Positions 51,457 through 59,895 of a DNA stretch of 64,000 bases are shown here, piece after piece. Position numbers and translations under genes: made by a program. Location of the stretch: positions 1-64,000 of the forward strand of contig NZ_KK211309.1 of the NCBI RefSeq assembly GCF_000621585.1, given 5' to 3'. Position 1 is the first letter of the stretch, and the number at the start of each line of letters is the position of its first letter. The notes under the pieces were generated by a model. The model saw nothing but the letters and a program-made list of their open reading frames with translations. It was not told the DNA's origin and made no database searches. Source of the stretch: [Eubacterium] cellulosolvens LD2006. Lineage in GTDB: Bacteria > Bacillota > Clostridia > Lachnospirales > Lachnospiraceae.

Positions 51457-51624
51457 TATGGGAAATTCCGACGGAATTTTCATAACAAAAAACGCTCTGC
51501 CGGGATGCGCAGCTCGCAGATAAGAAGATCGCTGACGCGATTCTGCTCGCGCGACTTTCGTCCTGCGTTGCTCATCGGGGGGAGCGAGGGGATGGGGGGC
51601 GACGTCCGCTTGCGGACTTTGAGC
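51457..51624 (+). repeat. R1 dispersed repeat, full copy
   Basis: TATGGGAAATTCC / GGAATTTTCATAAC opening, AACGCTCTGCCGGGATGCGC, GATCGCTGACGCGATT and GTCCGCTTGCGGAC. It lies between the divergent regulator and protease genes. Confidence 0.82.
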
Positions 51625-51882
51625 GAATATACCTGCCGGTGGCTGCTGTGGAAGCGGAAAGACATAAAAGGAATACTGCAAAAAACCAAAGAATAAGGTA
51701 TAATTAAACAAAAAGAAACTGTGATATATCACGTTTTTCTAATATTGTTATACGAAATGTACGATAATAAAAATATAGTAATGGTATTCGAAATTATGGG
51801 TGAGACGATCCGGAAACGGAATGGAATGGGGCTTTTACGGACAAAGGAAATGTGTGTTTTTTGAGAAGGACGCAGGAGTCTT

Positions 51883-54258
51883 ATGAAAAATAAAAAAAAT
51901 TTTAAAAAGAAGTTCTCGAAAGTGATGGCAGTGATTTTATCTGCCGGAATGATGATGCCCCTGACTGCAGCGACAGGGAAGGCCTATGCGGATAATCCGC
52001 CGGAGACGGATGGCGGTTATATTGCGATGGAAGGCGGCTGGGATGACGGCGTACCCGCTGCGGCGGAAGACGTAGATCTTTTGGACGCGGATGTGATACA
52101 TCTTGAAGAGGAGGAGCTGCCGGAAGATACTGTGGTGCAGGAGGTCGCGTCCGGAATGCTTTCATTCCCTTCCGGGGATTCGGAGGAAACGTCGCCGGTC
52201 ATGGTTGAAGAAGAGGCGTTATACGGAAACGGATCGGATGGAACGGACGAATCTGAAGGGGGCGGTGAACCGCAGGCGTTTGTCACGGAAGAAGAGATTT
52301 CCGGCGATTCTGCGCTCACGGCGTGGCCGTTCACAGCATCGCAGGCGGCGTCGGACACAAGCTGTTCCCTGCTGAACCGCTTCCCAGAGATCCGGGATCA
52401 GGAGTATTACAATACCTGCTGGTCATTCACGGCGATCGGCATGATGGAAATGAGCATGATCAGTCAGGGGAAAGCCCGGACCGGTGTGGATTACAGTGAG
52501 CTGGCGCTTGCATACAGTTCCTACCACATTCCGTCCGATCCATTCGGAGGTCTGGCCGGGGACGGAAACGGACTGACAAACGGAAAGGACTTTCTGACCG
52601 GCGGAGGCAACATGGTGATCGCGCTTCCGACACTCTTTACGTGGGCCGGAGCGGTGAGTGAAAAAGATGTTCCGTACAGTACTGCTTCCGGCGTACAGCA
52701 GTCCGGGCTTTCCGAAAGCGTGCAGCGAAAGGATCAGGCGCATATCACGGAACTGAGGCTCTTTAATCTTCAGGAGAATCCCAATGCTGTCAAGAAATGG
52801 ATCCGAGAAAACGGAGCGGCAAGTTTTACGTTGTATAAGCCGTCGGATTACCAGTCCTATTACAACGGGGCGCATAACGCGTATTATTGCAACACGGCAT
52901 TTCCTGCGAACCATGCAGTCGATGTTGTCGGCTGGGATGACGCGTTTCCGGCAAAGGCCTTCGCCAATACACACAACCGGAACGGTGCTCCGACGAATGG
53001 AGCCTGGCTTGTGAGAAACAGCTACGGAAAGAATAAGTACCATTTTTATGGTTATTTCTGGATTTCCTATGCAGACGCAACGATCGGAGATACGGTTTAC
53101 GGTATCAGGGCTTCCGAAGCGAATAATTATGAAAATAACTATCAGTATGACGGAGCCGGTTATTCCGTGAATATTGATGCAGTAGAGGCGGCTAATATTT
53201 TTAAAGCACAGGCCGGCAGCAGTGGTGAGATCCTTCGGGCAGTAGCGGTCGGAGTGGCCGGGGAAAGGAAAAACGCCCATAGCGACTATACGGTTCGGAT
53301 CTACAGGAATCTGAGCAATCTGTCCGATCCGACAAGCGGTCAGCTCTGTGAGAGTGCGACGACATCAGGTGACACGGACCAGTCCGGTGTGTATACGGTG
53401 AAACTCGCGAATCCGGTGCAGCTGAATAAGGGCGAGTATTATTCCGTTGTCGTCGAAGTATCCGGCAGCAGACCGAAAGTTATGGCGGAGTCGTCTTATG
53501 ACAGAGGGGAGCTGAAGATCACGGCTTCCATGAAACAGCAGCAGAGTTTTGTAAAAGTAAGAAACAGTTCCGAATGGGTTGATTTGAAGGGCGGATGGAA
53601 ATCCATCTACAATTATTCCGACGGAGGCAACCTTCGGATCAAGGCGTTCACTGACAAGGTTGCTGCATCGAACAATCCGTCCAATGGAAGCGGACAGCAG
53701 AGCGGATCGAATACCGCTGTGACGCCGGATCCAAACAAATCCGAGGCAAACCAGTCGAATACAACAAATTCCAATCCGGCGAAAACGACTGACAAAACCC
53801 CGTCCGGAAAGTCCGGGGATGTGGATGTTTCGTCAGTTAAGGACAGTGTGAAGATGTACCGGCTGTATAATCGTGGAAACAAAGAACATTTCTACACAGC
53901 GAGTGCGCATGAGAGGTCAGTGCTTGTTTCGCTTGGTTGGAATTATGAGGGGATCGGCTGGTATGCTCCGGCGACCGGAGATCCGGTATATCGTTTGTAT
54001 AACAAATATCTGAGGGATCACCATTATACAATGAGCAGGACGGAGAAGGATTATCTCGTATCTGTCGGTTGGAACTATGAAGGAGTCGGCTGGTATTCCG
54101 ATCCGGAACGGGAAGTGCCTCTGTACCGTCAGTATAATCCGTATCTGACCTCAGGTTCGCATAACTACACGACCAGCAGTTACGAGGCGTCGGTTCTGAT
54201 CTCCCGGGGCTGGATCGATGAAAAGATCGGGTGGTATGGCGTAAAAGCTGAAAGATGA
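51883..54258 (+). CDS. Secreted papain-like (C1A) protease with DUF5648 repeats
   Basis: This 791-residue protein has a signal peptide (about 1-36), an acidic propeptide-like region to about 160, and a C1A peptidase domain with Cys179 in YYNTCWSF, His344 in NHAVDVVGWDD and Asn379 in VRNSYG. A beta-rich lectin-like domain (about 420-600) follows, as in clostridial C1A surface proteases. A Ser/Asn/Pro linker leads to three DUF5648-type units (650-791: KEHFYTASAHERSVL, DHHYTMSRTEKDYL, SHNYTTSSYEASVL). A TATAAT box at 51699 gives a leader of about 175 nt. RBS AGAAGGACGCAGGAG. Confidence 0.9.
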   Translation: MKNKKNFKKKFSKVMAVILSAGMMMPLTAATGKAYADNPPETDGGYIAMEGGWDDGVPAAAEDVDLLDADVIHLEEEELPEDTVVQEVASGMLSFPSGDSEETSPVMVEEEALYGNGSDGTDESEGGGEPQAFVTEEEISGDSALTAWPFTASQAASDTSCSLLNRFPEIRDQEYYNTCWSFTAIGMMEMSMISQGKARTGVDYSELALAYSSYHIPSDPFGGLAGDGNGLTNGKDFLTGGGNMVIALPTLFTWAGAVSEKDVPYSTASGVQQSGLSESVQRKDQAHITELRLFNLQENPNAVKKWIRENGAASFTLYKPSDYQSYYNGAHNAYYCNTAFPANHAVDVVGWDDAFPAKAFANTHNRNGAPTNGAWLVRNSYGKNKYHFYGYFWISYADATIGDTVYGIRASEANNYENNYQYDGAGYSVNIDAVEAANIFKAQAGSSGEILRAVAVGVAGERKNAHSDYTVRIYRNLSNLSDPTSGQLCESATTSGDTDQSGVYTVKLANPVQLNKGEYYSVVVEVSGSRPKVMAESSYDRGELKITASMKQQQSFVKVRNSSEWVDLKGGWKSIYNYSDGGNLRIKAFTDKVAASNNPSNGSGQQSGSNTAVTPDPNKSEANQSNTTNSNPAKTTDKTPSGKSGDVDVSSVKDSVKMYRLYNRGNKEHFYTASAHERSVLVSLGWNYEGIGWYAPATGDPVYRLYNKYLRDHHYTMSRTEKDYLVSVGWNYEGVGWYSDPEREVPLYRQYNPYLTSGSHNYTTSSYEASVLISRGWIDEKIGWYGVKAER

Positions 54259-54357
54259 AGCTGTCGAAGATGAAAGAGAGACGAATGCCGGCGTGAGAGG
54301 ACGTTTCGTAAGCAGCCGGTGGCTTTTGGGGAAGGGAAAGAACTTTCGTCACAGATG

Positions 54358-54386
54358 TTGCGCCACGAATGAGAAAGTTGTATAAT
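54358..54386 (+). promoter_or_regulatory. Promoter of the GtrA gene
   Basis: TTGCGC (54358-54363), a 17-bp spacer and TATAAT (54381-54386). It places transcription start near 54393 and so rules out an ATG at 54369. Confidence 0.75.
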
Positions 54387-54461
54387 TTTCATAAACAATT
54401 CGAGGAAAATGAGAAATATTTCCGGGGATTTTACACGAAAGAAAGCAGAAGGGGATTTATC

Positions 54462-54962
54462 TTGAAACTATATAAGAAGTATTATGAGGTCATTGCCTAT
54501 TTATTTTGGGGAGTTATGTGCACGCTTGTCAGCTTCAGCACCTATGCGCTGTTTATACGTATGTTCCGGGGGATGAGAAATTCTACAATCAGCCTGTTGG
54601 GATCCGCGTTCGCCATGCATATTTTCTGGGCGACGGCACTCTCCTGGTTCTGTGCAGTATCCTTCGCCTTTGTGACGAACAAACTCCGTGTATTCCGGAG
54701 TCCTTCCTGGGCGCCGGGCGTTGTAATTCCTGAGTTGTTCAAATTCTTCGGGGCGAGAATCGTCACAGGTATTGTTGAGATTGTCGGCGTGCCGCTTCTT
54801 GTTTCTCTGGGTATGAATCAGGTGCTCTTTCACACAGAAGGCTTCCTGGCCAAGATCGTGATCAATGTGATTGTGATTATTCTGAATTATGTGTTCAGCA
54901 AACTGTTTGTTTTTCGTGAGGATGCGAAGAGCGACCGGAACGCGGACAGCACAGCCTGCTGA
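54462..54962 (+). CDS. GtrA family membrane protein
   Basis: This protein of about 166 residues has four hydrophobic helices and the GtrA core (LFWGVMCTLVSFSTYALF at the start, LNYVFSKLFVFRE at the end). GtrA-like proteins are thought to flip or position polyprenyl-linked sugars for cell-surface glycosylation. The start is TTG with AGAAGGGG 8 bases upstream; the promoter at 54358 supports it. An ATG 93 bases upstream is before the predicted transcript start. Its partner glycosyltransferases may be those at 57264 or 61130. Confidence 0.85.
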   Translation: MKLYKKYYEVIAYLFWGVMCTLVSFSTYALFIRMFRGMRNSTISLLGSAFAMHIFWATALSWFCAVSFAFVTNKLRVFRSPSWAPGVVIPELFKFFGARIVTGIVEIVGVPLLVSLGMNQVLFHTEGFLAKIVINVIVIILNYVFSKLFVFREDAKSDRNADSTAC

Positions 54963-55051
54963 ATATATTAAGGGATGGATGTCTGTCATACAGGCTCATG
55001 GCGGAGAGGCTGCCGCAAGAGAGCATTGATACATCGAAATTGAAAAGATAC

Positions 55052-55100
55052 AAAAGCAGGCGGTATGCCCGGGACAAACCGGACGTGCCGCCTGCTTTTG
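55052..55100. terminator. Bidirectional terminator between gtrA and the HPr-LDH gene
   Basis: AAAAGCAGGCGG pairs with CCGCCTGCTTTT, with inner pairing across the loop. T or A runs on both sides serve both converging genes. Confidence 0.88.
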
Positions 55101-55119
55101 TATGATATGCGTGCTCTTT

Positions 55120-56418
55120 TCACTTTACTTCCGCAGGTCCGTAGGAGAGCGACTCATTGTAGTTCCGCGCATTTTCCATCGTGACGGCGGCAATTGCCTG
55201 CAGCGCTTCTCTTGTGAAGAAGGCCTGATGAGAGGTGAGGATGAGATTCGGGAACATCATCAGACGGGCAACGGTATCGTCGCTCAGATAGTCGTCCGAG
55301 TGATCGGTGTACACATTTTCGTTTTCGCCTTCATACACATCGAGTGCGACGGCATGGAATTTTCCGTCTTTGAGTCCCTGAATCAGAGCTTCCACGTCGA
55401 CGAGAGGGCCGCGTGATGTGTTGACAAGCATGACATTGTCTTTCATCTGGGCAATTGCTGCCGCGTCAATCAGATGATGAGTTCCGCCTTCACCCATGAT
55501 CAACGGTGCGTGCAGGGAGATGAGGTCGGATTTCCGGAGAAGTTCATCCTTCGATACGTAGGTGAGAAGTCCTTCTTCTTCGAGGGATTTGTTCGGGAAG
55601 GCATCCCAGCCGAGAACCGTCATGCCGTAACCTTTGCAGATTCTCGCCATGCAGACGCCGATGCGTCCGGTACCCATAATACCGGCCACTTTGTTGTGAA
55701 GGTCAATGCCGAGAAGTCCGCTGAGGGCGAAATTGTTATCCCGCACTTTGTTGTAAGCCTTCGGGATTCTGCGGTTTGCGGCCTGGATGATGGTCATGGC
55801 GTGTTCCGCAACTGCGTACGGAGAGTAGGCGGGTACGCGGAGAACGGTCATGCCGTATTCCTTTGCCGCCTTGAGATCTACGTTGTTGAAACCTGCGCAG
55901 CGGAGAAGAATCAGATTCACGCCGCATTTGTGCAGGATTTCAATGACGGAGCGGGGGGCTTCATCATTTACAAAGATGCAGACCGCTTCGAAACCGTCGG
56001 CGAGGTGAGCGGTCTCCTTTGTGAGACGGCTCTCAAAGTAGTGGATATCCACGTTGTAGGCTCCGACACCGCGATCCTTGCTTAGTTCGCTGAAGAAGAT
56101 GCGGTCGTAATCCTTTGTTCCGAAGAAGGCGATTTTCAGGACGTCCACCTTCTTGTTTTTCGGGGCCATATCAGAGAGCACGCTGAGAATGCCTGCCATG
56201 GCCTCTTCTTCATCCGGACCGTCAACTTCGATATGAAGAACGGATCCTTTGATGGCGTCCAGTTTAAGGATTTGAAGAACATTTTTGCCGGAGGCGGTCG
56301 CGTCGTCGAGACGGATCGTCACCTGACTGCTGTAATTGGTACATGCCTGCGCGAGCATAGCGGCCGGTCGGGCATGGATTCCAAGGGGGTTGAGTACAGT
56401 ATAGTCGGTAGTTTTCAT
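55120..56418 (-). CDS. HPr domain fused to LdhA-type D-lactate dehydrogenase
   Basis: This 432-residue protein has two domains. Residues 1-90 are an HPr-like PTS phosphocarrier with His15 in GIHARP and Arg17, the EI/EII phosphorylation site. Position 46, the HPr kinase serine of Firmicutes, is Asn (SGKNVL). Residues 96-432 align with E. coli-type LdhA: CIFVNDEAPR, LRCAGFNNVDL, the Rossmann GIMGTGRIG, Arg in NTSRGPLVD, Glu in DVYEGENEN, His in SHQAFFT. It should reduce pyruvate to D-lactate with NADH. The start with GGAAAGGG 8 bases upstream gives the canonical HPr numbering. The fusion suggests that PTS phosphorylation state acts on fermentation. Confidence 0.93.
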   Translation of the reverse strand: MKTTDYTVLNPLGIHARPAAMLAQACTNYSSQVTIRLDDATASGKNVLQILKLDAIKGSVLHIEVDGPDEEEAMAGILSVLSDMAPKNKKVDVLKIAFFGTKDYDRIFFSELSKDRGVGAYNVDIHYFESRLTKETAHLADGFEAVCIFVNDEAPRSVIEILHKCGVNLILLRCAGFNNVDLKAAKEYGMTVLRVPAYSPYAVAEHAMTIIQAANRRIPKAYNKVRDNNFALSGLLGIDLHNKVAGIMGTGRIGVCMARICKGYGMTVLGWDAFPNKSLEEEGLLTYVSKDELLRKSDLISLHAPLIMGEGGTHHLIDAAAIAQMKDNVMLVNTSRGPLVDVEALIQGLKDGKFHAVALDVYEGENENVYTDHSDDYLSDDTVARLMMFPNLILTSHQAFFTREALQAIAAVTMENARNYNESLSYGPAEVK

Positions 56419-56618
56419 AATTATCCCTTTCCTTTGCATATGAATGCGCTGTTTTGGTTTACTTTATATTATGACACAAATAATGCCGGAATTACACATG
56501 AATTTGTTATAAATAAAAAAAACATGATATCATTTGCGGAGTGATGCTGATGAGGGGGATTGCGGCGAGGAAGCTGTGCTCAAGGCAGCGGGGGATAAAA
56601 ACGGGAAGGAGTAAAGAA

Positions 56619-57251
56619 ATGAGATATTATATTGCGGATCTGCATTTTTTTGACGGAAGGGTGATGTCGGACATGGATCACAGACCCTTCGAGTCCCTGG
56701 AAGAAATGCATTCCTGTCTGATTGAGCGTTGGAATAGTAAGGTGAAGAAAAGAGATGAAGTGTTTGTGCTTGGGGATATGTTTTCGTGGAAGGAGGCGGA
56801 TGTCTCGTCGATCAACAGAATTCTCGCGCAGCTGAAAGGAAAGATCTATCTGGTCACCGGGAATCACGACGGGAGCTGGCTTCACAGGGAGGGGATCAAC
56901 CTGGACAGATTCCGGTGGATCCGTCCATACGCGGAAATCACGGATCAGAACAGAAATGTAGTGCTCTGCCACTATCCGATTCCGTTCTTCGGGAAGAATC
57001 ACATGAGAGACAGTAATGGCAAGCTGAAGACATTCATGGTGCACGGTCATGTGCACGACACGGCGGAGGCCGCGCTTCTCTACCGGTTTGAGGAAATGAG
57101 CCGGATGGAAAAAATAACCACAGCGGCAGGAGATGTGGAGAGCATGGAATGCAATCTCATCAACTGCTTCTGTGGTTATTCGGATTATCAGCCGTTGAGT
57201 CTTGACGAGTGGATCGTACTCAGAGCAGGTGGATTCGGCCGGGGTATTTAG
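56619..57251 (+). CDS. Calcineurin-like metallophosphoesterase
   Basis: The 210-residue protein has the metal-binding motifs of this superfamily: ADLHFFD at 5-11, VLGDMFSW near 50, TGNHDGSW near 79, CHYPIPFF near 115, and VHGHVHDT near 138. It matches the single-domain bacterial phosphoesterases whose substrates are unknown. ATG 56619 has GGAAGGAG 8 bases upstream; earlier ATGs lack an RBS. It is divergent from the HPr-LDH gene and ends 12 bases from the convergent glycosyltransferase. Confidence 0.88.
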   Translation: MRYYIADLHFFDGRVMSDMDHRPFESLEEMHSCLIERWNSKVKKRDEVFVLGDMFSWKEADVSSINRILAQLKGKIYLVTGNHDGSWLHREGINLDRFRWIRPYAEITDQNRNVVLCHYPIPFFGKNHMRDSNGKLKTFMVHGHVHDTAEAALLYRFEEMSRMEKITTAAGDVESMECNLINCFCGYSDYQPLSLDEWIVLRAGGFGRGI

Positions 57252-57263
57252 AATGAAACGGTC

Positions 57264-58478
57264 TCAGTGCCTTGGCGGCCTGCGGTAAAGATCCAGCGTT
57301 TTTTTGACAATTTCATCCCAGTTGTACTTTTTGCAGATGAAATCGGCGGCCTCTTTCTTGTATTTCCCGACGAGAGCCGGGTTGTCCAGAAGACGCTGGA
57401 GATGCAGCCGGAGATCCTCGACATCGCTCTTCCGGAAGGACTCCGCGTGGGATTCGACAACATCCGTACATTCGGTGATGTCGCTGGTGAGACAGCAATT
57501 TCCGAAACTCATCGCCTCCAGAAGACTTAAGGGCATACCTTCCAGATCAGAGGGAAGCGTATAGATATAAGCGTTGCTGTATAGCTCTTCGAGAATCCTT
57601 CCCTGAATGAAACCGGTGAAAATGACGTTTTCGCCGGCTGCTTCTTTGAGTTCCTGCATAAATTCGTCTGTGTCGGAGCTGCCTCCCGCAATGACGAGTT
57701 TTTTGCCGGTATGAATCTGATTCCACGCATGAATCAGGTAGCGGAGACCCTTCTCCGGGACGATCCGTCCCAGATAGAGCACATAATCATCTTTTTTGAG
57801 ACCGTAGTTTTCGGTGATGAGTTTTGCGTCAACCTTTTCCGGACGGTTGACGCCGTTAGGAATAAATACTGTCTCCCGGCCATAAGTGTCCATGAAATAC
57901 TGCTGAACGCCCCGGCTGAGTACAATGATCTGATCCGCATGCTTGGCGGCCTGCCGCTCGCCGGTGCGGATGTACCAGGAGGCGAAACCGCCCCATTTTG
58001 CCCGCTGCCAGTCAAGACCGTGTATGGTGACGATGACTCTCTTGCGCAGAAGTTTCGGAAGTAGACACATAAATGCCGGTCCTTCGGCATGAATATGAAC
58101 GACATCAAAGCGTTTCATCGCTGTGATCAAAGCGCCGGTGAAAGAACTGGATACGGCGGCCATTCCCTTGCGGTCGATGGTCGGTACTTTTCGTACGCGC
58201 ACGCCCCGGTACATGCCGGTTTTCTCGGTTTCTTCCATTTCAGATGAGGCGAATTCGGCACCGGATACGTGCCGTCCCCCTCTGTTGTATACCGTGACGT
58301 GATGTCCCAGTCCTGCCATTCGCGTGGATAATTCATCGACAACGACTTCTATGCCGCCCTCGCGGGAAGGGATTCGCTTGTGCCCAAACATAGCGATCCG
58401 AAGCGGCGCACTGCCGGAAGACGTTGCGCCGGATCTATGCCGTTTTTTCTTGCATTTGTCTGTGTGGTTGCTGTTCAA
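57264..58478 (-). CDS. Glycosyltransferase family 4 (GT-B)
   Basis: This protein of about 404 residues has the GT4 fold. The N-terminal domain has KRIPSREGGIEVVVDELS, VVHIHAEGPAFM and HGLDWQRAKWG; the C-terminal domain has YLGRIVPEKGLRYLIHAW and the ExxxxxxxE-type motif DLEGMPLSLLEAMSFGN. It resembles polysaccharide transferases that use UDP-sugars. The start is uncertain: TTG at 58478 with CAGG 6 bases upstream, or TTG 58496 without an RBS. The first 30 residues are a Lys/Ser-rich extension. Confidence 0.87.
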   Translation of the reverse strand: MNSNHTDKCKKKRHRSGATSSGSAPLRIAMFGHKRIPSREGGIEVVVDELSTRMAGLGHHVTVYNRGGRHVSGAEFASSEMEETEKTGMYRGVRVRKVPTIDRKGMAAVSSSFTGALITAMKRFDVVHIHAEGPAFMCLLPKLLRKRVIVTIHGLDWQRAKWGGFASWYIRTGERQAAKHADQIIVLSRGVQQYFMDTYGRETVFIPNGVNRPEKVDAKLITENYGLKKDDYVLYLGRIVPEKGLRYLIHAWNQIHTGKKLVIAGGSSDTDEFMQELKEAAGENVIFTGFIQGRILEELYSNAYIYTLPSDLEGMPLSLLEAMSFGNCCLTSDITECTDVVESHAESFRKSDVEDLRLHLQRLLDNPALVGKYKKEAADFICKKYNWDEIVKKTLDLYRRPPRH

Positions 58479-58614
58479 AGTTACCTGATCCCCCAAAAAA
58501 CTTTGGATTTATTATCTCACATTTGAATGAAAAACGCCACAGGGACCATCTGTACATTTCCTCAATTGTTACAGGAAGTTCCTCCGTTTGTGTGCGAAGG
58601 GGGAAGGGGCCGGA

Positions 58615-58869
58615 TTAGTTCTGTGTGATTGCTTCGGAGAGTGCGCGTGCGAGCTGATCCGGACAGGAAGTGTTTTTGAAGCCGCAGGTGGTTCCCTTGA
58701 GGAGTTCGGCGACTTCCGCGGCCGGACGTCCCTCGACCAGACGGCTGATACCCTTCAGGTTTCCGTTGCATCCGCCGGTAAACGTTACGTTGCGGATGAT
58801 GTCGTCATCGAGATCGAATTCGATCTGTGTGGAACAGGTTCCCCGTGTGCGGTACTGCATGTGTTTCAT
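58615..58869 (-). CDS. TSCPD-domain protein (TIGR03905-like)
   Basis: This 84-residue single-domain protein ends with the pattern NTSCPDQLARAL and has GGCNGNLKGI in the middle, the TSCPD signature also found at the end of vitamin B12-dependent ribonucleotide reductases and in small free-standing proteins. Function is unknown; conserved cysteines may bind metal. ATG has AAGGAG 8 bases upstream. Confidence 0.88.
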   Translation of the reverse strand: MKHMQYRTRGTCSTQIEFDLDDDIIRNVTFTGGCNGNLKGISRLVEGRPAAEVAELLKGTTCGFKNTSCPDQLARALSEAITQN

Positions 58870-58956
58870 AGGTAAATCTCCTTGCTTTTGATAATGGTTG
58901 CCGGTGGAATGCTGCTGTGCTGACAAAGACGTTTTGTCAGAGGTACCGCCGGCGGT

Positions 58957-59682
58957 TCAGTGATTCGTGTGACGGATCAGTTCCGGGAGCTCGCGGATGT
59001 CCATGAGAACAGAATCCGGAGCGTCGACTTCGCCAAAGCCGTAGGCTGCCCAGATAAAAGATATCTTCGCTTCCGGATCAGCGGCTGACAGCGCCCTTCC
59101 TGCTTCTCTTGCCGCGTTGCAGTCATTCTGAATGTCGCCGATGTATACGGCGTTCTTCAGGTGGTGTTTCTCGGCGATCAGACGGATGTTGTCGCCTTTC
59201 AGAAGGTTCGTGTCTCCCGGACACAGATGGTCTTCAAAATACTCTTCCAGAGCTGTTGCCGCAAGAAAAGTCTCGATATATCCCGACTGACAGTTGCTGA
59301 CGATGTAGAGGGGATATTGCTGGCTGCGGAGCGTCTCCAGTGTATCTCTAAGCCCCGGAAAAGCGTCCGGAGCGTTTTGGGCCAATACAGTATCCTCGGC
59401 AAGATACCATTTCTCCATCAGAGCTGCTTTTTTGTCGTCGGAGAGCGCCGGAAGAAGATCGTCGATGATGTCAGACAACGTTTTTCCAAACTCTTTTTTC
59501 AGGTCATCGGCACTGAGGAGGGGGCTGTCGCTGCCGCCTCCCGGATGATGGATGTGTACGCCTTCCGGGAAATCTTTGCGGAGCACATCGTTCCAGGCGT
59601 CGGCAACGATGGCTGTCGAGTCCCACATTGTTCCGTCAACATCGAAAATGATGCCGTCGGTTTTGATAATTCTGTTGTTCAA
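58957..59682 (-). CDS. HAD-superfamily hydrolase, phosphoglycolate phosphatase-like
   Basis: The 241-residue protein has HAD motif I DVDGTMWDS near 12-20, motif II in YIVSNCQSG near 121, and motifs III-IV with LLKGDNIRLIAEKH and YIGDIQNDC. It is a sugar-phosphate or phosphoglycolate phosphatase-like enzyme with no assigned substrate. The start is TTG 59682 with GGAGG 6 bases upstream; a longer TTG start at 59718 has no RBS. It is divergent from mutY. Confidence 0.85.
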   Translation of the reverse strand: MNNRIIKTDGIIFDVDGTMWDSTAIVADAWNDVLRKDFPEGVHIHHPGGGSDSPLLSADDLKKEFGKTLSDIIDDLLPALSDDKKAALMEKWYLAEDTVLAQNAPDAFPGLRDTLETLRSQQYPLYIVSNCQSGYIETFLAATALEEYFEDHLCPGDTNLLKGDNIRLIAEKHHLKNAVYIGDIQNDCNAAREAGRALSAADPEAKISFIWAAYGFGEVDAPDSVLMDIRELPELIRHTNH

Positions 59683-59895
59683 TACTGCCTCCAGATCTGT
59701 TGTAGGTTGTAGCAACAATCGAATGAATACATGTTCTCATTGAATTATACTTCTTTGCGCGGCGGATGCAAGTGGCAAAAAGGAATGCTTTGTGCGATAA
59801 TCGTAAAGAAAAAACACAGGAAACAGCGCCGTCTTAACCGGGAAAAACGGGGCGCACGCGGCGCAAAGGAAAATGGACACAGACGGGAGGGTATC

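Noticed and set aside
56419-56540. Rex-type redox operator upstream of the HPr-LDH gene
   Set aside because: Only a half-site-like TTGTTA is present; no TTAACAA partner at the right spacing.
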